Shown here piece after piece: positions 21,570 through 34,139 of a stretch of DNA of 64,000 bases (position 1 is its first letter; each line of letters begins with the position of its first letter). The notes beneath the pieces are model-generated. The model was not told where the DNA came from and did not search any database. It worked only from the letters and a program-made list of their open reading frames with translations. The stretch spans positions 55,905,569 to 55,969,568 of the forward strand of contig JALGQZ010000007.1 in assembly GCA_023105745.1 (NCBI GenBank), given 5' to 3'. The DNA is from Austropuccinia psidii. Taxonomy: Eukaryota > Basidiomycota > Pucciniomycetes > Pucciniales > Sphaerophragmiaceae. The position numbers and the translations under genes are program-made.

Positions 21570-22331
21570 ATTTTGATGTGTAAGGGCTGATTTTTAATTA
21601 TTCTTTCAGGGATATTTCCTGAGCTATAAAATTCAAGTCATTCTTTGCATCGAAAATAGGTGAGAAGGGTATTTTATTTGGTCCAAGAAATATTGTCTTC
21701 ACTCTTGTTGAAGATTGACTTTTTGTTTCCTCTGTTTGTTTTCTTTTGGATGATTCTGCTTGATGTACTGACCATTTTCCAATCTCTGAAGATGCACAGA
21801 GCTCCATACCACTGGGTGGAGAAATTTGCCAACTCATGGCTTGAGGGTTACATATCGTTAAACATAATTGATGTCCATCTTTCTCTGGATAACTAAATTT
21901 TTCACCTTGCTTGTGTCAAAATTCCAATTTAAGATTATTATCTGCTAAAAAGGGTGTTCCAAGTATGGTGTGTACAGCTCCTTTTGCTCTAAATAATGAA
22001 TTTCTTTTTTCTTCTCCTGCTATCATAGTAATTAGTGTAAATTCTGAGGAGTCCAACCAACAATGTTGTATGTCCACCAATTCCTCTGAGATTCATATTG
22101 AGCTTTCTACTTGTAAGTGGGGCTTTAATTGCAATTTCCTCTGGTAATATGTAATCTCTGATCTGGTATCCACCAATGCCATTGTAGTATATTCTTCTCT
22201 TCCAATAAATACTTCCATAAATCCAAGTGGGCATGCATAATGTAATCTTGGTGTATCATAGTCCCTTGGCTTTACTGAAAGTAGTCTTTCCTGAATATTT
22301 GATGTATTGACTGATTTTATCACCTCTTTTT
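21570..22331 (-). pseudogene. protease region of element 4 polyprotein
   Basis: Minus-strand relic. Near 22100-22330, KSVNTSNIQERLLSVKPRDYD is followed by CPLGFMEVF and an aspartic-protease-like MALVDTRSEI (DTG changed to DTR), then MNLRGIGGHTT. A further stretch, SPPSGMELCASSEIGKWS, lies at about 21780-21830. Two frames alternate because of small indels. The catalytic-site change and the frameshifts make it inactive. Upstream coding continues across the solo LTR at 24315. Confidence 0.65.
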
Positions 22332-24314
22332 TGTAAGGTTTGACTATGAAACAATAAGTAAAAGTTACTAATATTTTACTTATTGTACTATGAATGTCCT
22401 TATAATTGAAATAAATAAGATAAAAATAATTATAATAATAAAGAATTATTATAATTATGGCGTAAAAATTATTATATTATTAATAAAATAAATATATTAA
22501 TATAAAATAATTAATATATTTCAAGGCACTTTATTACTGTTACAAACAAATAATAAAGGCGTAAAAAACTGTTTTTTATTAATAAAAAACAATGAATAAC
22601 AATAATATTACCGATGTTAAAGTTATAAATTAATATAAATACTATTTATATTAATTAAAGAATTATTAAAGTAATAATAAAGAGAAAATTATTATAATAA
22701 GAGAAAATAACTTACTTTTAACACTTAATATGATAATTTTGAAATGTTTTACGCCAAAAAATATAAATACAACCTTTTCGAATTGTATTTACATTAAAAA
22801 ATAAAGAAAATTACTAATATTCTTGATTTTTACGTGGAAATGAGTTTTTTAGAGAGATTTTTAACAAAAACAATTAAATAAATGATTTAATCACGTCCAA
22901 ATAGATGATTACAACAAGGTGGTCTTTGGTCTTTAATAATATAATGGTTTTATATATAAAGAATAAAGAAATTACCTTTGATTTAATTGATTTAATGTTT
23001 TTGATGCGTCTGAGGGGAAACAGAGTAAAAAGAGCTCTATTTATAGTAAATACCTCCCTCCTAGAGTCCAGCAGGATTCTAGTAGACGTGTACTGATCAT
23101 GTCCACTGTAATTGATCAATATTTTAAGGTTTGGAGATGATTACATCATGATCAAACCATATTGCATCATTATTACACCATTATTTAGAGTTATCACTAT
23201 AACTCTAAAGTTGATGACATCAGAGGCTTGGCAGAACCCCAAATTTCGTGGATTTTATTAGTTTTAATCATAAACTAATAGTATTCACCAATTTTATCAC
23301 TCATATGACTGTTAAACTTAATTTAAGGTTACAGTAGGTGATCATAACTGCTCAATTTAAGCTCAAACTTTGATCTTTAATAACTTTTAATTTTACATGC
23401 TACAGCAATTCAGAGGGTGAATTCTGATAGCCTGACATAACCTCATTATGCTTCCAAGAGCTTTTCATTACATCATCAAAACTCTAATTTTGATGATTTT
23501 TCTTGTAACTCAGCTTTTCTGTCAAAATTCAATATTTTAAACTTCAAATCATGATTTCAGGGGGTTATACCCTGAATTTAATAATACAAATTACATCATT
23601 CCTCACAAATGACCTAGTAGAATCCAACTGTGTACTTTATTATAAGTTTGGACCACTTTCACAACAAAGTGGTCAACAGCTCTGTTGATTTTTACCAATA
23701 TTTCATCATAGGTTTTAACCTTGTTTATAAATTGTAAAATAAAGTTCATATCTGTGTTCTTACAGTAATTACGTGGTAGCTTTATTTTTCGTTAATCACT
23801 CTATCTTGTATAGTTTAAGAGATATCAGCTATGATCCTTGAATATATGCGTTGACCAAAAAAGTGCATATATTCAGGTTAATTCCTTAAGTATTAACTCT
23901 GGAAATTAGCTCATTAATTGTTTTATGTGTTGATTTTCATGGGGAATCCAATGGTACAATTTATTTCACATGTTGTTCCATTGGGTCTTGAAATAAATAA
24001 GGATTTATGGTTTTTATAAGGTATTATTCCTTATAACTCATTAAATATTGACTTTACAGATATGCCATAAAAATGGTATATGTGTATTTTACCATAGGAA
24101 ATCCAATGGTATAATTTATTTTACATGTTGATTCATTGGTTTTTGAGTTAAACCAATTTTTGTACCAATTTATGGTATTTTTGTATTTTTAAAGTAAATA
24201 TTTTTAATGTATAATTATTCTAAGTAATTTTAGTATAATTATCTTAAAGGTATAATTATTCTGAGTCTTTCTTGTGACCTTATTGGGTATGTGGTCATAT
24301 CTCAAAGGCTCACA
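22332..24314 (-). repeat. solo LTR inserted in element 4 coding region
   Basis: 1983 bp, TGTAAGG to AAAGGCTCACA, the same termini as the element 2 LTRs but a largely different interior. The flanks TTTTT (22327-22331) and TTTCT (24315-24319) are an imperfect target duplication. The broken polyprotein reads across it: KNLTTQEK ends at the right junction and KSVNTSNIQERL begins just left of the left junction. A solo LTR is the usual product of recombination between the two LTRs of one element. Confidence 0.82.
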
Positions 24315-26700
24315 TTTCTCCTGGGTGGTTAAGTTTTTTAATTTGTCAATGAAGGTTGGTGACATTGATAATATTTCTCCAAGAGTAAGATTTATCTATT
24401 GTTCAAGTATTTTCTTCATCACATTTTCAATTATTAGCTTTGGGGTGTTGGCTGTAGATTTTACCTGGTTCTTTAATTCCATCTTTTGTGAATCCTGTCT
24501 AAGTAACTCCTTATTCTTTTCCTTGAAAATGATTTCAATATTATCATTATCTACTTCCTTTCCTTCTTGTGTTTTCTTGTATTTTGTTGGAGTCAGAGCT
24601 CTTATTTCTTCTTCTGCCTCATCTTCCTCATGGTGAGAACCTGGTATCTTCTGTTTGAAGGGTTTGTGTGTCTCATTTTTATCCTCTTTCTGGGTTTGAC
24701 TTTGACTTTCCTATCTTGAAACTCTTTGTTTTATCTGTCTACGCCCAACATTTATTTGAATATTTTCATTTTCTGGTGATATTTGAAGAGGTTTCCAGTT
24801 TCCCCTTTCTTTTATTTGAGCGATAGCTGCTGCTTTCTCAACATTGCTTTCCTCAATTACTATTGTTTCTTGCTTATTTGGGGGTTAATCTGTTTCTTCC
24901 AATATTTTCTTTGTAAAATCCTCCTGTTTTTTAGCAAACTTTTTAACCAAATCCTGTGCAGATGTAGGGCCTTCTGTTGGTACTCATTAAAAATTTGGAA
25001 AAAGATATGTTCCTCCATGCTTCAAGACAATTCTTTTCTCCAAGTCTTCTGTGAGATGATTACATCTTATTGTGGAATTTCCTTTTTCTAAGCAGTAATA
25101 ACACTTCAGTAGCTTTCTTGGAGCAATTTGAGCTGGCACATATGGGTGGTAAAGGATATCTTGGCCTGGTTGGCTGGGAGGTTTGCATAACTTTGTGATC
25201 TTGATTATTGATTCCTTTCATTTTCTTTGGAGATTCAACTACTTCTGAAAGGATTTTGAGCTGATTCAATACTTCCTTAACTGATTCCTTCCCAGTATCC
25301 TTTGATTGATGCTCTTGTGGCTGAGGATTTTGAATTTTTTGGGTAAGATCTTTAATTTGCTTCAAGACTTCTTCCCAGCTTTCCTCTTCAAACCTAGCTT
25401 TCTTCTCTTGTGACTTTGCTTGTGAAAATTCCTTCTGTTGAATTACAAATTTGTCTTCTAAATCTTGTTCAATATATAACCTTAAGATTTCCAATATTGG
25501 AATGATATAGCCACCATCCAAAGCTTGCACCATGGTCTTATCTTTTATCATTTATTTGTAAATAGATTCTTGAACACTTGAGGAAAGACTGCCCAAATGT
25601 TCTTGATTGTGATTAATATCTCCTTGTATATATCAATACCTCTTTAGATAATTAATAATAGATTCATATTCCTGAAGGAGCTTTTCATGTTGTGCCATAT
25701 TTTTAATCCCTCCTTCTTGTTGGATCTTTGCGAATAGTTGAGTAATTGAGGACAGATTGTATCTTATTTCAGATGATACTGTTCCCCATATTCTCTTCTT
25801 ATCCTATTTTGATTTCTCCCAATCTCCAGTTTCATATCTAGGCATTCCTTAAATATGGTAACTGATAGCTTGATGTTTTGTACAAAAAGATATTTGTCTT
25901 GCTATACCCCTTCCACTTTCTCCTTCAATTTCTGCTATATTTTCCACTCTTTTAATAAATATTTCTACCTCCTTTCCATCAAACCATAAATTATAATCCT
26001 TTGGTCTAATTTTGACAATGGGCGTATTATTTTTTGGGATTTTCTGTTGCAATGGGCTTGAAGCCTGTGGATAGATATTAACCCTCTTTGGTACAGTATT
26101 TGGTCTTTGTGAAGTGAAAGGTGTTAATGAGGCCATGGGCCTTGAAAATGATGATGGTGCCCCTTCTTGTCTAAAGATTCTTGGCATGCTTGTAGTTTCA
26201 TCCATTGGGCTGTTTTCTGTGGTAAAGCTTGACTCTTTCCTTTTGCCTTCTTTTTTAAGGAGTTGAATTAGTTCTTGTTTCATTTTCAAAATTCTTTGAT
26301 GAAGTCTTTCAACATCAGAAATATCTTCTTGTCCTTGCATGGTTTCTTCATTTATAACTTCTTCTTTGGATTCGTCCAGATTGTGGGGTATCTTTGATGA
26401 TGATGCTGAATCCATATTGATATAGTCTTTGTGGATTTTCTGTTTTTCACTTTTCTTTTTCATTTCAAATAGTTCCTTGAGTAATTTCTGAAAATAATCT
26501 GTAACTATCTTTTGATCTTTCTTCTTGGTTCTGGATGTACCAACTGGTATACTATAATCTATACGTGATTCTTCTCCAGGGGGTGTTTCTCCTCTTTTTG
26601 GATAATAAAAATGCAATGATGTTGTTGAAGAACTTGATGGTGAGAATGATTTAGAATTTTGTGGTTTTTCAGATTCCAGAATGACTTCATAATATTTTGA
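24315..26700 (-). pseudogene. gag: gag of element 4
   Basis: Two long open stretches remain: 25849-26616 (255 codons, charged N-terminal part with a coiled-coil-like DVERLHQRILKMKQELIQLL, then IVKIRPKDYNLWFDGKEVEIFIKRVENI, the capsid start) and 25060-25551 (163 codons, end of capsid and a KEVLNQLKILSEVVESPKK region). The part between them and the part down to 24315 are broken. A cysteine-containing ICASSNCSKK near 25100 may be what remains of a knuckle. No Met fits upstream of 26616 without doubt, although coding similarity reaches about 26700. Confidence 0.65.
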
Positions 26701-26779
26701 TTTTTTTTGATTGATTAAGGGCTTTTATTGATTGAATTTGAATGTTTTTTTGATAATTGACCAATTATTGATGGTTGAA

Positions 26780-26805
26780 GCTATGGTCACTGTTGGGACA
26801 CCAGA
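26780..26805 (-). promoter_or_regulatory. primer binding site of element 4
   Basis: On the coding strand TCTGGTGTCCCAACAGTG follows the LTR edge at 26806. TGGTGTCCCAAC is a normal-looking tRNA-primed site and differs from the GGCCCCCA type of the other elements. Confidence 0.6.
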
Positions 26806-27296
26806 TGTGGGATGAAATAAGGCAATACCCTGAGGGGGAAATTATTGGTAAGTCTGTTTGAACTTCAGAATTGTCCAATAACCATGGGTGCTAAGGTGTA
26901 TTAGCTGCCCCTCTAAATAATACTGAATAGTCAGCCTACGGAGAATCACAAAATTAAATAAGATTTGTGGCTTTCACAGATAGAAAAGACTTATCAGCAG
27001 TATCTAACTCAGACCTATCAATAACACTACAGTAAAACTCTTATTTAAAACTCAAATTTTTGATAAAATAAAGACTAAGATTTTTATTATTATTTGTGAT
27101 TTTAATAAAAGTAATGATAATATATTTTGTTTTGTTTTTTTGTAATTTTAATAAAACTAATGAGAATATTTTTTTTGATTTTTATGATTATTATAATAAC
27201 TTTTTTTATATTAATACTAATAATAATATTACTGGATATTATTCTTTTGATATTTTGAATGTTGAGCTTATATCACTACTTCTTTTCTTGTTATAA

Positions 27297-27572
27297 AACT
27301 AGGCTTTTGGGAAAAGCTACTGAGCTTTTTCACTTTGGCTATACTAATATTCTTTAGTAATACTAAGCCACTGAGAAAGGCTACTGAGCTTTTACTACAT
27401 TAATACTACTATTCTTTAATAATACTAAGCCACTGAGCAAGGCTAATGAGCTTTTACTATGTTAATACTACTATTCTTCTACAATACTAAGCTACTGGGA
27501 AAGGCTACTGAGCTTTTCCTACATTGATACTACTATTCTTCAACAATACTAAGCTACTGAGCTTTTACTAAT
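27297..27572. repeat. 62-bp minisatellite, about 4.5 copies
   Basis: Unit beginning ACTAAGCCACTGAGAAAGGC, with TACTGAGCTTTTACTACATT and TACTACTATTCTT parts. Copies start near 27297, 27362, 27426, 27487 and 27547, with mild divergence and a shortened last copy. Confidence 0.88.
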
Positions 27573-27799
27573 AAAACACTACTACTACTCTAAATGTCCT
27601 GCTAGTTCAGGGATGGTTGTGATCCTGGATAGTGGAAACTTGTTCCATGAGGTTTGGAAAAATGGGGCAGAGAGGACCTCTATTTATAGCCTTTTTGGCC
27701 TCCATAGGAATTCTCAAAACAGGGTACTAACAAAAGTCATAGTGGAGAAGTTTTAGCTGGTGAGACGTGTAGTTTTGGTATAGCAATGTGACATGGGAT

Positions 27800-28015
27800 C
27801 CAAGTTCTGACCAATGAGATTGAGTCGTCATGTCAATTGGTAATTATAAGTCTGCACCTGGAATTCATTTGAATTCTGACCAATCACATGGTGTTATTAT
27901 TTCAATGGACTTTGGACATGAGCTCTGACCAATGAGATTGATTTATCATGCCAATTTGTAATTATAGGTACGTACCGTGAGTTAATTTGATTTCTGACCA
28001 ATCAAATGATATTCT
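27800..28015. promoter_or_regulatory. cluster of four CTGACCAAT boxes
   Basis: CTGACCAATGAGATTGA occurs twice (about 27807 and 27927), alternating with CTGACCAATCANATG (about 27877 and 27997). Each carries a CCAAT core within an imperfect ~120-bp direct duplication. They could be promoter elements of the LTR (inverted relative to the gag strand) or simply part of the duplication. Confidence 0.5.
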
Positions 28016-28465
28016 GATAAGTCTTAAATAATTTGTGGTTTGTATTTGAAAGGATTAGTCAGCTGCTGTGCAATTGTTGTCCATTTTGATGTCCAGCTTA
28101 TGGGTTAGGTTAAATTAATTCTTTTTTTAAAAAGGTATTGTCTGTTTTCTTCCAAAAAGAATTTATTCTTCTGTTTTGGTTTTGTTTTATTATTCCTGGA
28201 AATTCCACAAACAATAATTTTGAAATTGCCTTCAATGTGGCTTGAACCAGCTACATGACCAATCCAGAGGTGAATAGCTCCTTCTTGTCAGCTGAGACAG
28301 GAAGGTTTTCTTTTTTAGTCCGGAATTCTAAATGTGTCCATAGCACTACTTTCCTTTTCAGTTATCTACAAATCATCAAAAATACTGGATATATTTAATT
28401 CTATTTTTTTCATTTATTCTTCTGGTAAGCTTGAAACTGATAATAATGGTATGGAATACTACAGT

Positions 28466-28935
28466 GGCGTCAGAGACATATCATGAGGGCGCCGTGGGAG
28501 CATGAGGAGTGGTGAGGGTGGAGATGGGGGGAAGAATTGTAATGTCATCTTGAGGGTGCTTCAGGAGAGTAAGGATGGTAGGCAGCGTTGAGGATTAGGC
28601 CGATGTGAGGGCAGCATTGGAGGCATGTTGGGAGGGCACTTTGCAAGCGGCAGAGAGGATTATGAAGGTGGGAGAAGGCGTAAGGAGGGGGAGGGTGGCT
28701 TTGGAGGAATATCTTGAGGGCACCCCAGGAGCATTAGCATGTTCAGCAGCAGGGGTGTGGAAGTGTAAGGAGTGGTGAGGGAAGGGATGGGGGTCAGTGT
28801 CAGAGTGACATCTGGAGGGCGGTGCTGGCGCATACACATGCTAAGGGTTGGAGAGGATTAGGCAGGGAAGCAGAAGCCAATTCATGCATGAGAGTAGGCA
28901 TGGTAAAGGGGTGAGATGATCAGGCGGTGGGGTGG
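28466..28935. repeat. G-rich repeat block of foreign composition
   Basis: About 470 bp, strongly G-biased on the plus strand, with no long T or A tracts, between AT-rich neighbours. A short motif of the form ATCTTGAGGGCRCC recurs about five times (near 28482, 28550, 28625, 28711, 28808) and AGGAGTGGTGAGGG twice. It looks like a degenerate GC-rich satellite. Short open frames on the minus strand are Pro/His/Ser-rich by composition and are not accepted as genes. Confidence 0.7.
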
Positions 28936-29279
28936 AAGTCTTATGCCAAACTGCTGCCTTGCACCATGATGTGTAATTTCCCAAGCCTTGGGAATAGTGT
29001 TGAAATGGGATTGGGCTTTGAGTGAAATTCTCATGTGACACATGTGACAATTGATGTTGTCTTGATGCAGACATGATGTGACCCACTAAATCCAGTGACT
29101 ATAATGTGACACTAATGCAACTGAAGCAATATTTTATACTGACCACAGTGCAATATGAAGTCAATTGCCGGTGATTGACACAAAATTCGCCCTGGTGTAT
29201 TTGTATTTTCAGAGCCCTTTGTCTGTGGCTACTTGTGGTATTCCATGGTACAATTAAATTTCTTGTATATGCAACAAAC
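28936..29279. other. no gene recognised
   Basis: Mixed-composition spacer between the G-rich block and the gag relic of element B. It includes a small palindrome around CATGTGACACATG (about 29034). Nothing else is visible. Confidence 0.5.
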
Positions 29280-31345
29280 TTTTTCATTGAATTACACTAT
29301 TTATTCTTCTATATACTCTGATTCATTCTGTGAATATTTTTGGAGGCCATTTCCAATGCTTTCAAAATCAGAGTTGTCACCTGTTGGTTCTTCCCCTGAT
29401 TATTTATCATCTTCATATTCTTTATGTTTTGTTCTTGTGAAATTGCTTTTATAATGGTCTAGTGACCCACCGTTGTGTCACAAAGTTTCCTTTTTGGGAG
29501 TTTCTTTTCCCTTATCTCTATGAGTTTCTTTTGATTAAGGCTTATTTTTATCTTTGAAGTTGTTTTTATAAAAGTTGTATATCCCAATAGATGTCCTTTT
29601 TCTTAAACATTGTACAAAATCTTATATTTGATCAATTCTGCTTATTTTTCTGCATGTTCTAAGTATGCTGGAAGTCTTTTCAGAAGCTTGTGATTTCTCA
29701 TCTCCATTGTCATTTTTGGATAAATATATTTGATTTTTTTGGTTTGTTTAAAACACCATTCATAATGGCCTTTTTGTTTAGCGTATCTGTAACTCGCAAA
29801 AAATATGGTTTTAACCCTAATCCAAGTAACATTTCTGTACTTTTGTATTATTTGGTTGATCCACAATGGCCAGATTTTACTTCCATGTATCACTTTCATT
29901 TAAGTGTACCATATGTTTTCATGGCTTCTGAATTCAGTTTTAAGTCCTGTGGTGATTAAGTAGTCTGGTATCTTTGGGACATCAACAAAAATTCTATCAA
30001 TATAACCAATGAGCTCCATATGATCATATTTTCCAGCTCCTGAGAATTTTGGCCAATTCAAAACTTCTTGTAACTGTTTGAGTTCTTTTCTCTCTGAGTA
30101 ACAGAGATTTTCACCTTTTTTGGAAAACTGATTCAGATTTTACAAGTGTATTCTGGTAGTCAGGTTTCTGGTTATCTGATTTTTCATCTTCTTTCCTTTG
30201 TTGAGAGTTTTCAATGATGGGTTAATCAACTTGGTTTGTTGAAGGGAATAAATTTTCTTCTTTCTCATCTTTGTCATTGAGGTAATGAATTTCTTTTCCA
30301 AGATTCTCCTGCTTCTGCTTGAAATTTCTCAAATCCCTTTTCATAGTTTGTTGTTTCCCTAGTATTGAGTTCAACTGTATATTTGATTTTTCCAATTATG
30401 CCCGAATTTTGGCTAAAGTTTTGTTCAATTATTTGTTGAATCGTGCTTTAAAATAACTCTCTTCTTTAAATGTACTTATTTCTTTCCTGACAAATTGTGA
30501 GGTCTCATGTGTCCACTCACAGGTTCACTTTTTTCAAAATAATGGGTGGGTATTTCATTTTCAGTCACAAGCTCTGGATAAATTGATTCTGAGCTAGTAA
30601 TACTACTTCTAGGTACAAATTTTTTTCTTTTGTGCACTTCTTGGACTAAGTCCACGAGTTTCTTCACAAAGAGGTCTTATTCTTTCTTCCTATGGTTGAA
30701 AGAAGTCTTGTTTCTCCCTTTGGCTCTTTTTTTTCTGTTGGTAACTACCAGGGAGTACTGGGGAGTCCTTGATAAACTGGCCTGGACCTACAGCACTGCT
30801 GTGAGGAAGAGGGAATTCCTCTCTCCCTGTGTTGGGCTTCCTGAATCTCATTGGGCTCTTACATATGCCCAGAACCTTTTTTGGATTTTATGGATGGTTT
30901 GTTCTCTATGATTATGGATTACCTTTCTTCTAGGAGCCTCAAATTTCTTATGGGATCCCAAACTTTTGTTTCTTCAATGAGATTCAGCCAAGTCATTTTA
31001 TTGAGGCGGCAGATTTTCTGGGTTGTTATTCCTATTTCTACCTATTATTCTGCCATTCTGAACATTTTACTGTCCATACTGCATCAAAAAGGTCTTTCAG
31101 GAGTTTGTGGATTTGTATTACTTGTTCTGCATCTCCCCAATCCCCTAGTTGGACTTCTGGGTTGAGGTTGATCTGGAATGGGACTTTGGGAGGAAGTTAT
31201 CTGATGGTATGTCCTTCTATGGTCATTTTACTCAGAAAGTGGTTGCCTTCTTCCTCCTCTGTTTCTTCTTGGCCAGTGTTCTGGTTGCTTTCTTAGAAAT
31301 ACAAGACCTCTAAGAAATTTAGGTTCCATTTTAACAATTTTTAAA
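29280..31345 (-). pseudogene. gag: gag relic of old element B
   Basis: Aligns along its whole length with the open gag of element D (41030-43010). The N-terminal start is near 31345 (MEPKFLRGL against MTTPFLRDL in D). The capsid is at 29640-30060 (WINQIIQKYRNVTWI, YEWCFKQTKKIK, MRNHKLLKRLP), with a knuckle remnant near 29460 and an acidic tail to about 29300. Dozens of stops and indels are present. Protease and everything after it are missing on the left. The alignment of the two starts supports choosing the second Met of the element D gene. Confidence 0.82.
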
Positions 31346-32469
31346 CATGACAGAAAACAACTGATCATGGTTTATTCAAGGTTTCTTTAATTTTTCAGTG
31401 TCACATGGTGGAATATGATGCAAAAATTGCAACTATTGACCCATCTTTCAACCAGTTTAATAGCCGTTTTGGCAAGAGTTCCCTTTTTTGAGGTCTGACA
31501 GACAGCATTGTGACATGCAGTCCATTGTACAAATTTGTGTTCTATACTCTTTGTGAATTTGCCTTTAGAGCTTATGATAAGATTAATAACAGTTATTTTT
31601 GGCTTTTCAACTGCTTATTTTGATCCAGCTTTCTTGGTTGGTGCTTTACTGGGTTCCCTTTCCCCTGGTATAGCTATGGGTTTCCACCCTTTTGAGTTTA
31701 TCGCCACCTCACTGTATCTTTTTTGCTTGCTTTTAGTTTTTGGGAGAACCTCTCTTTCTTCTCATTCTGTCACAAAGGGATTTCCTTGTGACTGGGTTTA
31801 CAGTGAGCTATAATATTTTTCCACTGTAAAAAGAAAGAAAATGATATTTTCATGTCAGTTTTTCAATCAAACAGAAATGTTTCAATATGATTCTACTGTA
31901 ATTTGTTTGTGTTTTTATGGTTTTTTTGAATATTTCATGTGTTTTCATGTAGTTTTTTGAAAAACAAAACAGTCTTTGGTGTTCTGAATTATAATTTAAA
32001 GATAGAAATATCATTCTCCACGTGTTTTTAAATATCCAATTTGATATTTTAGTGTTTTTACTATTCAATATAAAAACATGTCAAAATTATGATATTAAGC
32101 ATTCTGCTAATATAAATATTATATTAATACTTGATTATGTATCAAAATTGAAGTTGTTACAGGTCTTTATGTCAATTGGAGTGAGCTATTCTTTTGAGCT
32201 AATGTTTTTGTAAATATTGATTTTTAAATAATAGGCAAACATTATTATTTATATTGATTGATTATCTATTAATAAATACACTTTTATTATGAAATTTCAT
32301 GAAATTTGGTGAAAAAAGGCTGTAAATATTGAAACATACCACTTATATACTGAAGTATGTAGAGAAAATAATATTTTAATTTTTTATTGTTATTAATATT
32401 TGTGGAAATAGTAATTTTACAGTATTCAAAGAGTATCTATACTAAAAAGTCAATAAAATATCTTTCAAT
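31346..32469 (-). other. leader of element B, right of gag
   Basis: No gene. AT-rich leader homologous to 43026-44400 of element D. The end (GAGTATCTATACTAAAAAGTC then AAAATATCTTTCAAT) matches D near 44334, and its continuation after the Harbinger insertion is at 38348. Confidence 0.65.
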
Positions 32470-32531
32470 AGGGGGTCTCAAAGTCACCAAATACCACCTT
32501 AAAATAATTTGGGATTTGGGTTCCAAATCCC
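32470..32531. repeat. left terminal inverted repeat and subterminal motifs
   Basis: TIR 32470-32499, then GGGATTTGG at 32511 and its inverse CCAAATCCC at 32523, the latter two forming a hairpin-capable pair. Confidence 0.78.
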
Positions 32532-33129
32532 AACACTAAATCAAAGGTTGTTTTTATGTGTAACTCACATGGCATTTCAACTGAGTCCCCTGGTATTTTG
32601 ATCAAAACCCATGCATCTGCGATTTCAGTTTGAAACCTAATCCAAATGAGTATTGACAGGTCATAACTGTACAACATATTCTTCTAAACTCCATTCTGGA
32701 CAATCTGACAAAACAGCTTACATCTTATTTATACTTTTCCATCGAAAAAATAATGCCTTGTTCCAATGCAAAACACATCAAGTCAGATAAGAAGATCACC
32801 TCTGGCCTGCCTCATCTATCAGGTCACTTAATCCCCACAGATTATTTAAGAATAGTTAATTGGATTTAAACCAAATCTAATTTCAAGTCATTCTTTGGTA
32901 CTAGTGGTTCAACATCTATTGGAAGACCTCCTTCATCATAGAAGCATGTATTTCAGCTCATGGCCATTGAGGTCAACAAAAAATCATGAAGTTGCTGAAA
33001 CCTTAGCTCAAGCAGCATCTAAGATTGATGGCGAACATATAAAAAGAAGTATATGGCAGGAAAACAATTCATAAATTTAACTGGGGCTTGACTAAAAGAA
33101 GAAGATGATAATAAAGAAATCAAATGAAT

Positions 33130-33973
33130 GAGCAAAAAGCTTGAAATTATGTGCCCCTGCTAAGCTGAAATGGATGAACTCTTTAGCCACAAGCGCAATG
33201 TCACTCTTTTTGCAAGAAAAAGACAGCTTCAATGGTGATGATGATTATTATGCTTTTCTTGAGAAGGTAAGTTATTGTCTCTTCCTCTTTTTACCTGAAA
33301 AAATTAAAGATCATTTACTTTTTCAAGGAGAATAATGGTTTGGAATAACCTCTCAATCTTGTTCCTTTGCTTAATAATTAAGATGACTTGGTTCAAATGG
33401 AAAACCTTCAAGATGAATCAGTAAGTATGTTTAAGCCTGATACTTATGAAATCCATCATTGATTATTTCTTCTTTGACCAGAAAAATAAATTCATAATTT
33501 ATTCAACACAAAAGCATAATCAAGAATTAACGCCCAACTTGAATGACAAGAGTGGTTCTAGGAAAAGGCCAATGGATATGTTTGCACTGACATATGCAAA
33601 TTTGCTTGGATCATGAAAAAAGGGTATGTTTTGGATTTATGGATACTCTGATCAAGAATACTGAAACAATTCATGATTCCTAGCCCATGAAGCCAGTGAA
33701 AATGCTTGTTTGGAGTGGGACAGGGAGAGGTGGAATGAAGAGGAAGTGAGCAACATAGAAAATAAACAGTTTGAAGAAGTCAAGTTGCAAAAGCAAATGG
33801 AGTTTGATGAGAAGCAACACACCCAAAAATATGAATTTGAAAAAGAAAAGTGGAATAGGGAATTCAAACTGAAGGAAAAGCAATGCCAGATGGATCTCAC
33901 TATAGCAGCATTATCATCAAGAAGGCCAATTGAGGAGCTGGAAAACATTCTGAAATTAATAAATACAAAATAA
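33130..33973 (+). pseudogene. coiled-coil second protein of the Harbinger element (Myb/SANT-partner-like)
   Basis: Two pieces. 33141-33265 encodes KLKWMNSLATSAMSLFLQEK and an acidic stretch, ending at a GTAAGT that may be a splice donor. 33710-33973 encodes an 87-codon Glu/Lys/Gln-rich helix (EWDRERWNEEE..., KEKWNREFKLKEKQCQMDLT, ending EELENILKLI). Such charged C-terminal helices are common in the DNA-binding partner protein of PIF/Harbinger transposons and other rust transposons, but the DNA-binding part is not recognisable here, so the assignment is tentative. Confidence 0.4.
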
Positions 33974-34139
33974 AATATTAGGTATATTTCATGTGATAAT
34001 TTTATATGTGGGGATATGTTAAACAAAACTGATGTTTATGCATAATTGGGGCACCAATTTGCAATTGATCTTATGTTGTGAGATTTGATTTCTTATCTTG
34101 TGAAATTTAATTGAAATTTATTACAAAATTGAAAATTCA

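Larger units (their letters stand above)
26806..28463 (-). repeat. probable 5' LTR of element 4, right edge uncertain
   Basis: Starts TGTGGGATGAAATAAGG next to the primer site. Contains a 62-bp tandem repeat (27297-27572) and a cluster of CTGACCAAT boxes (27807-28005). A likely right edge is TACTACA at 28463, where composition changes abruptly to G-rich DNA; TTCCACA near 28211 is an alternative. No second copy is available for comparison. Confidence 0.45.

Noticed and set aside
28250..28300. Possible tRNA-like text (GGCTTGAACCAGC)
   Set aside because: No cloverleaf or conserved B box could be assembled around it.
28595..29086. Pro/His/Ser-rich minus-strand frames in the G-rich block
   Set aside because: Composition-driven; no conserved start and no domain.
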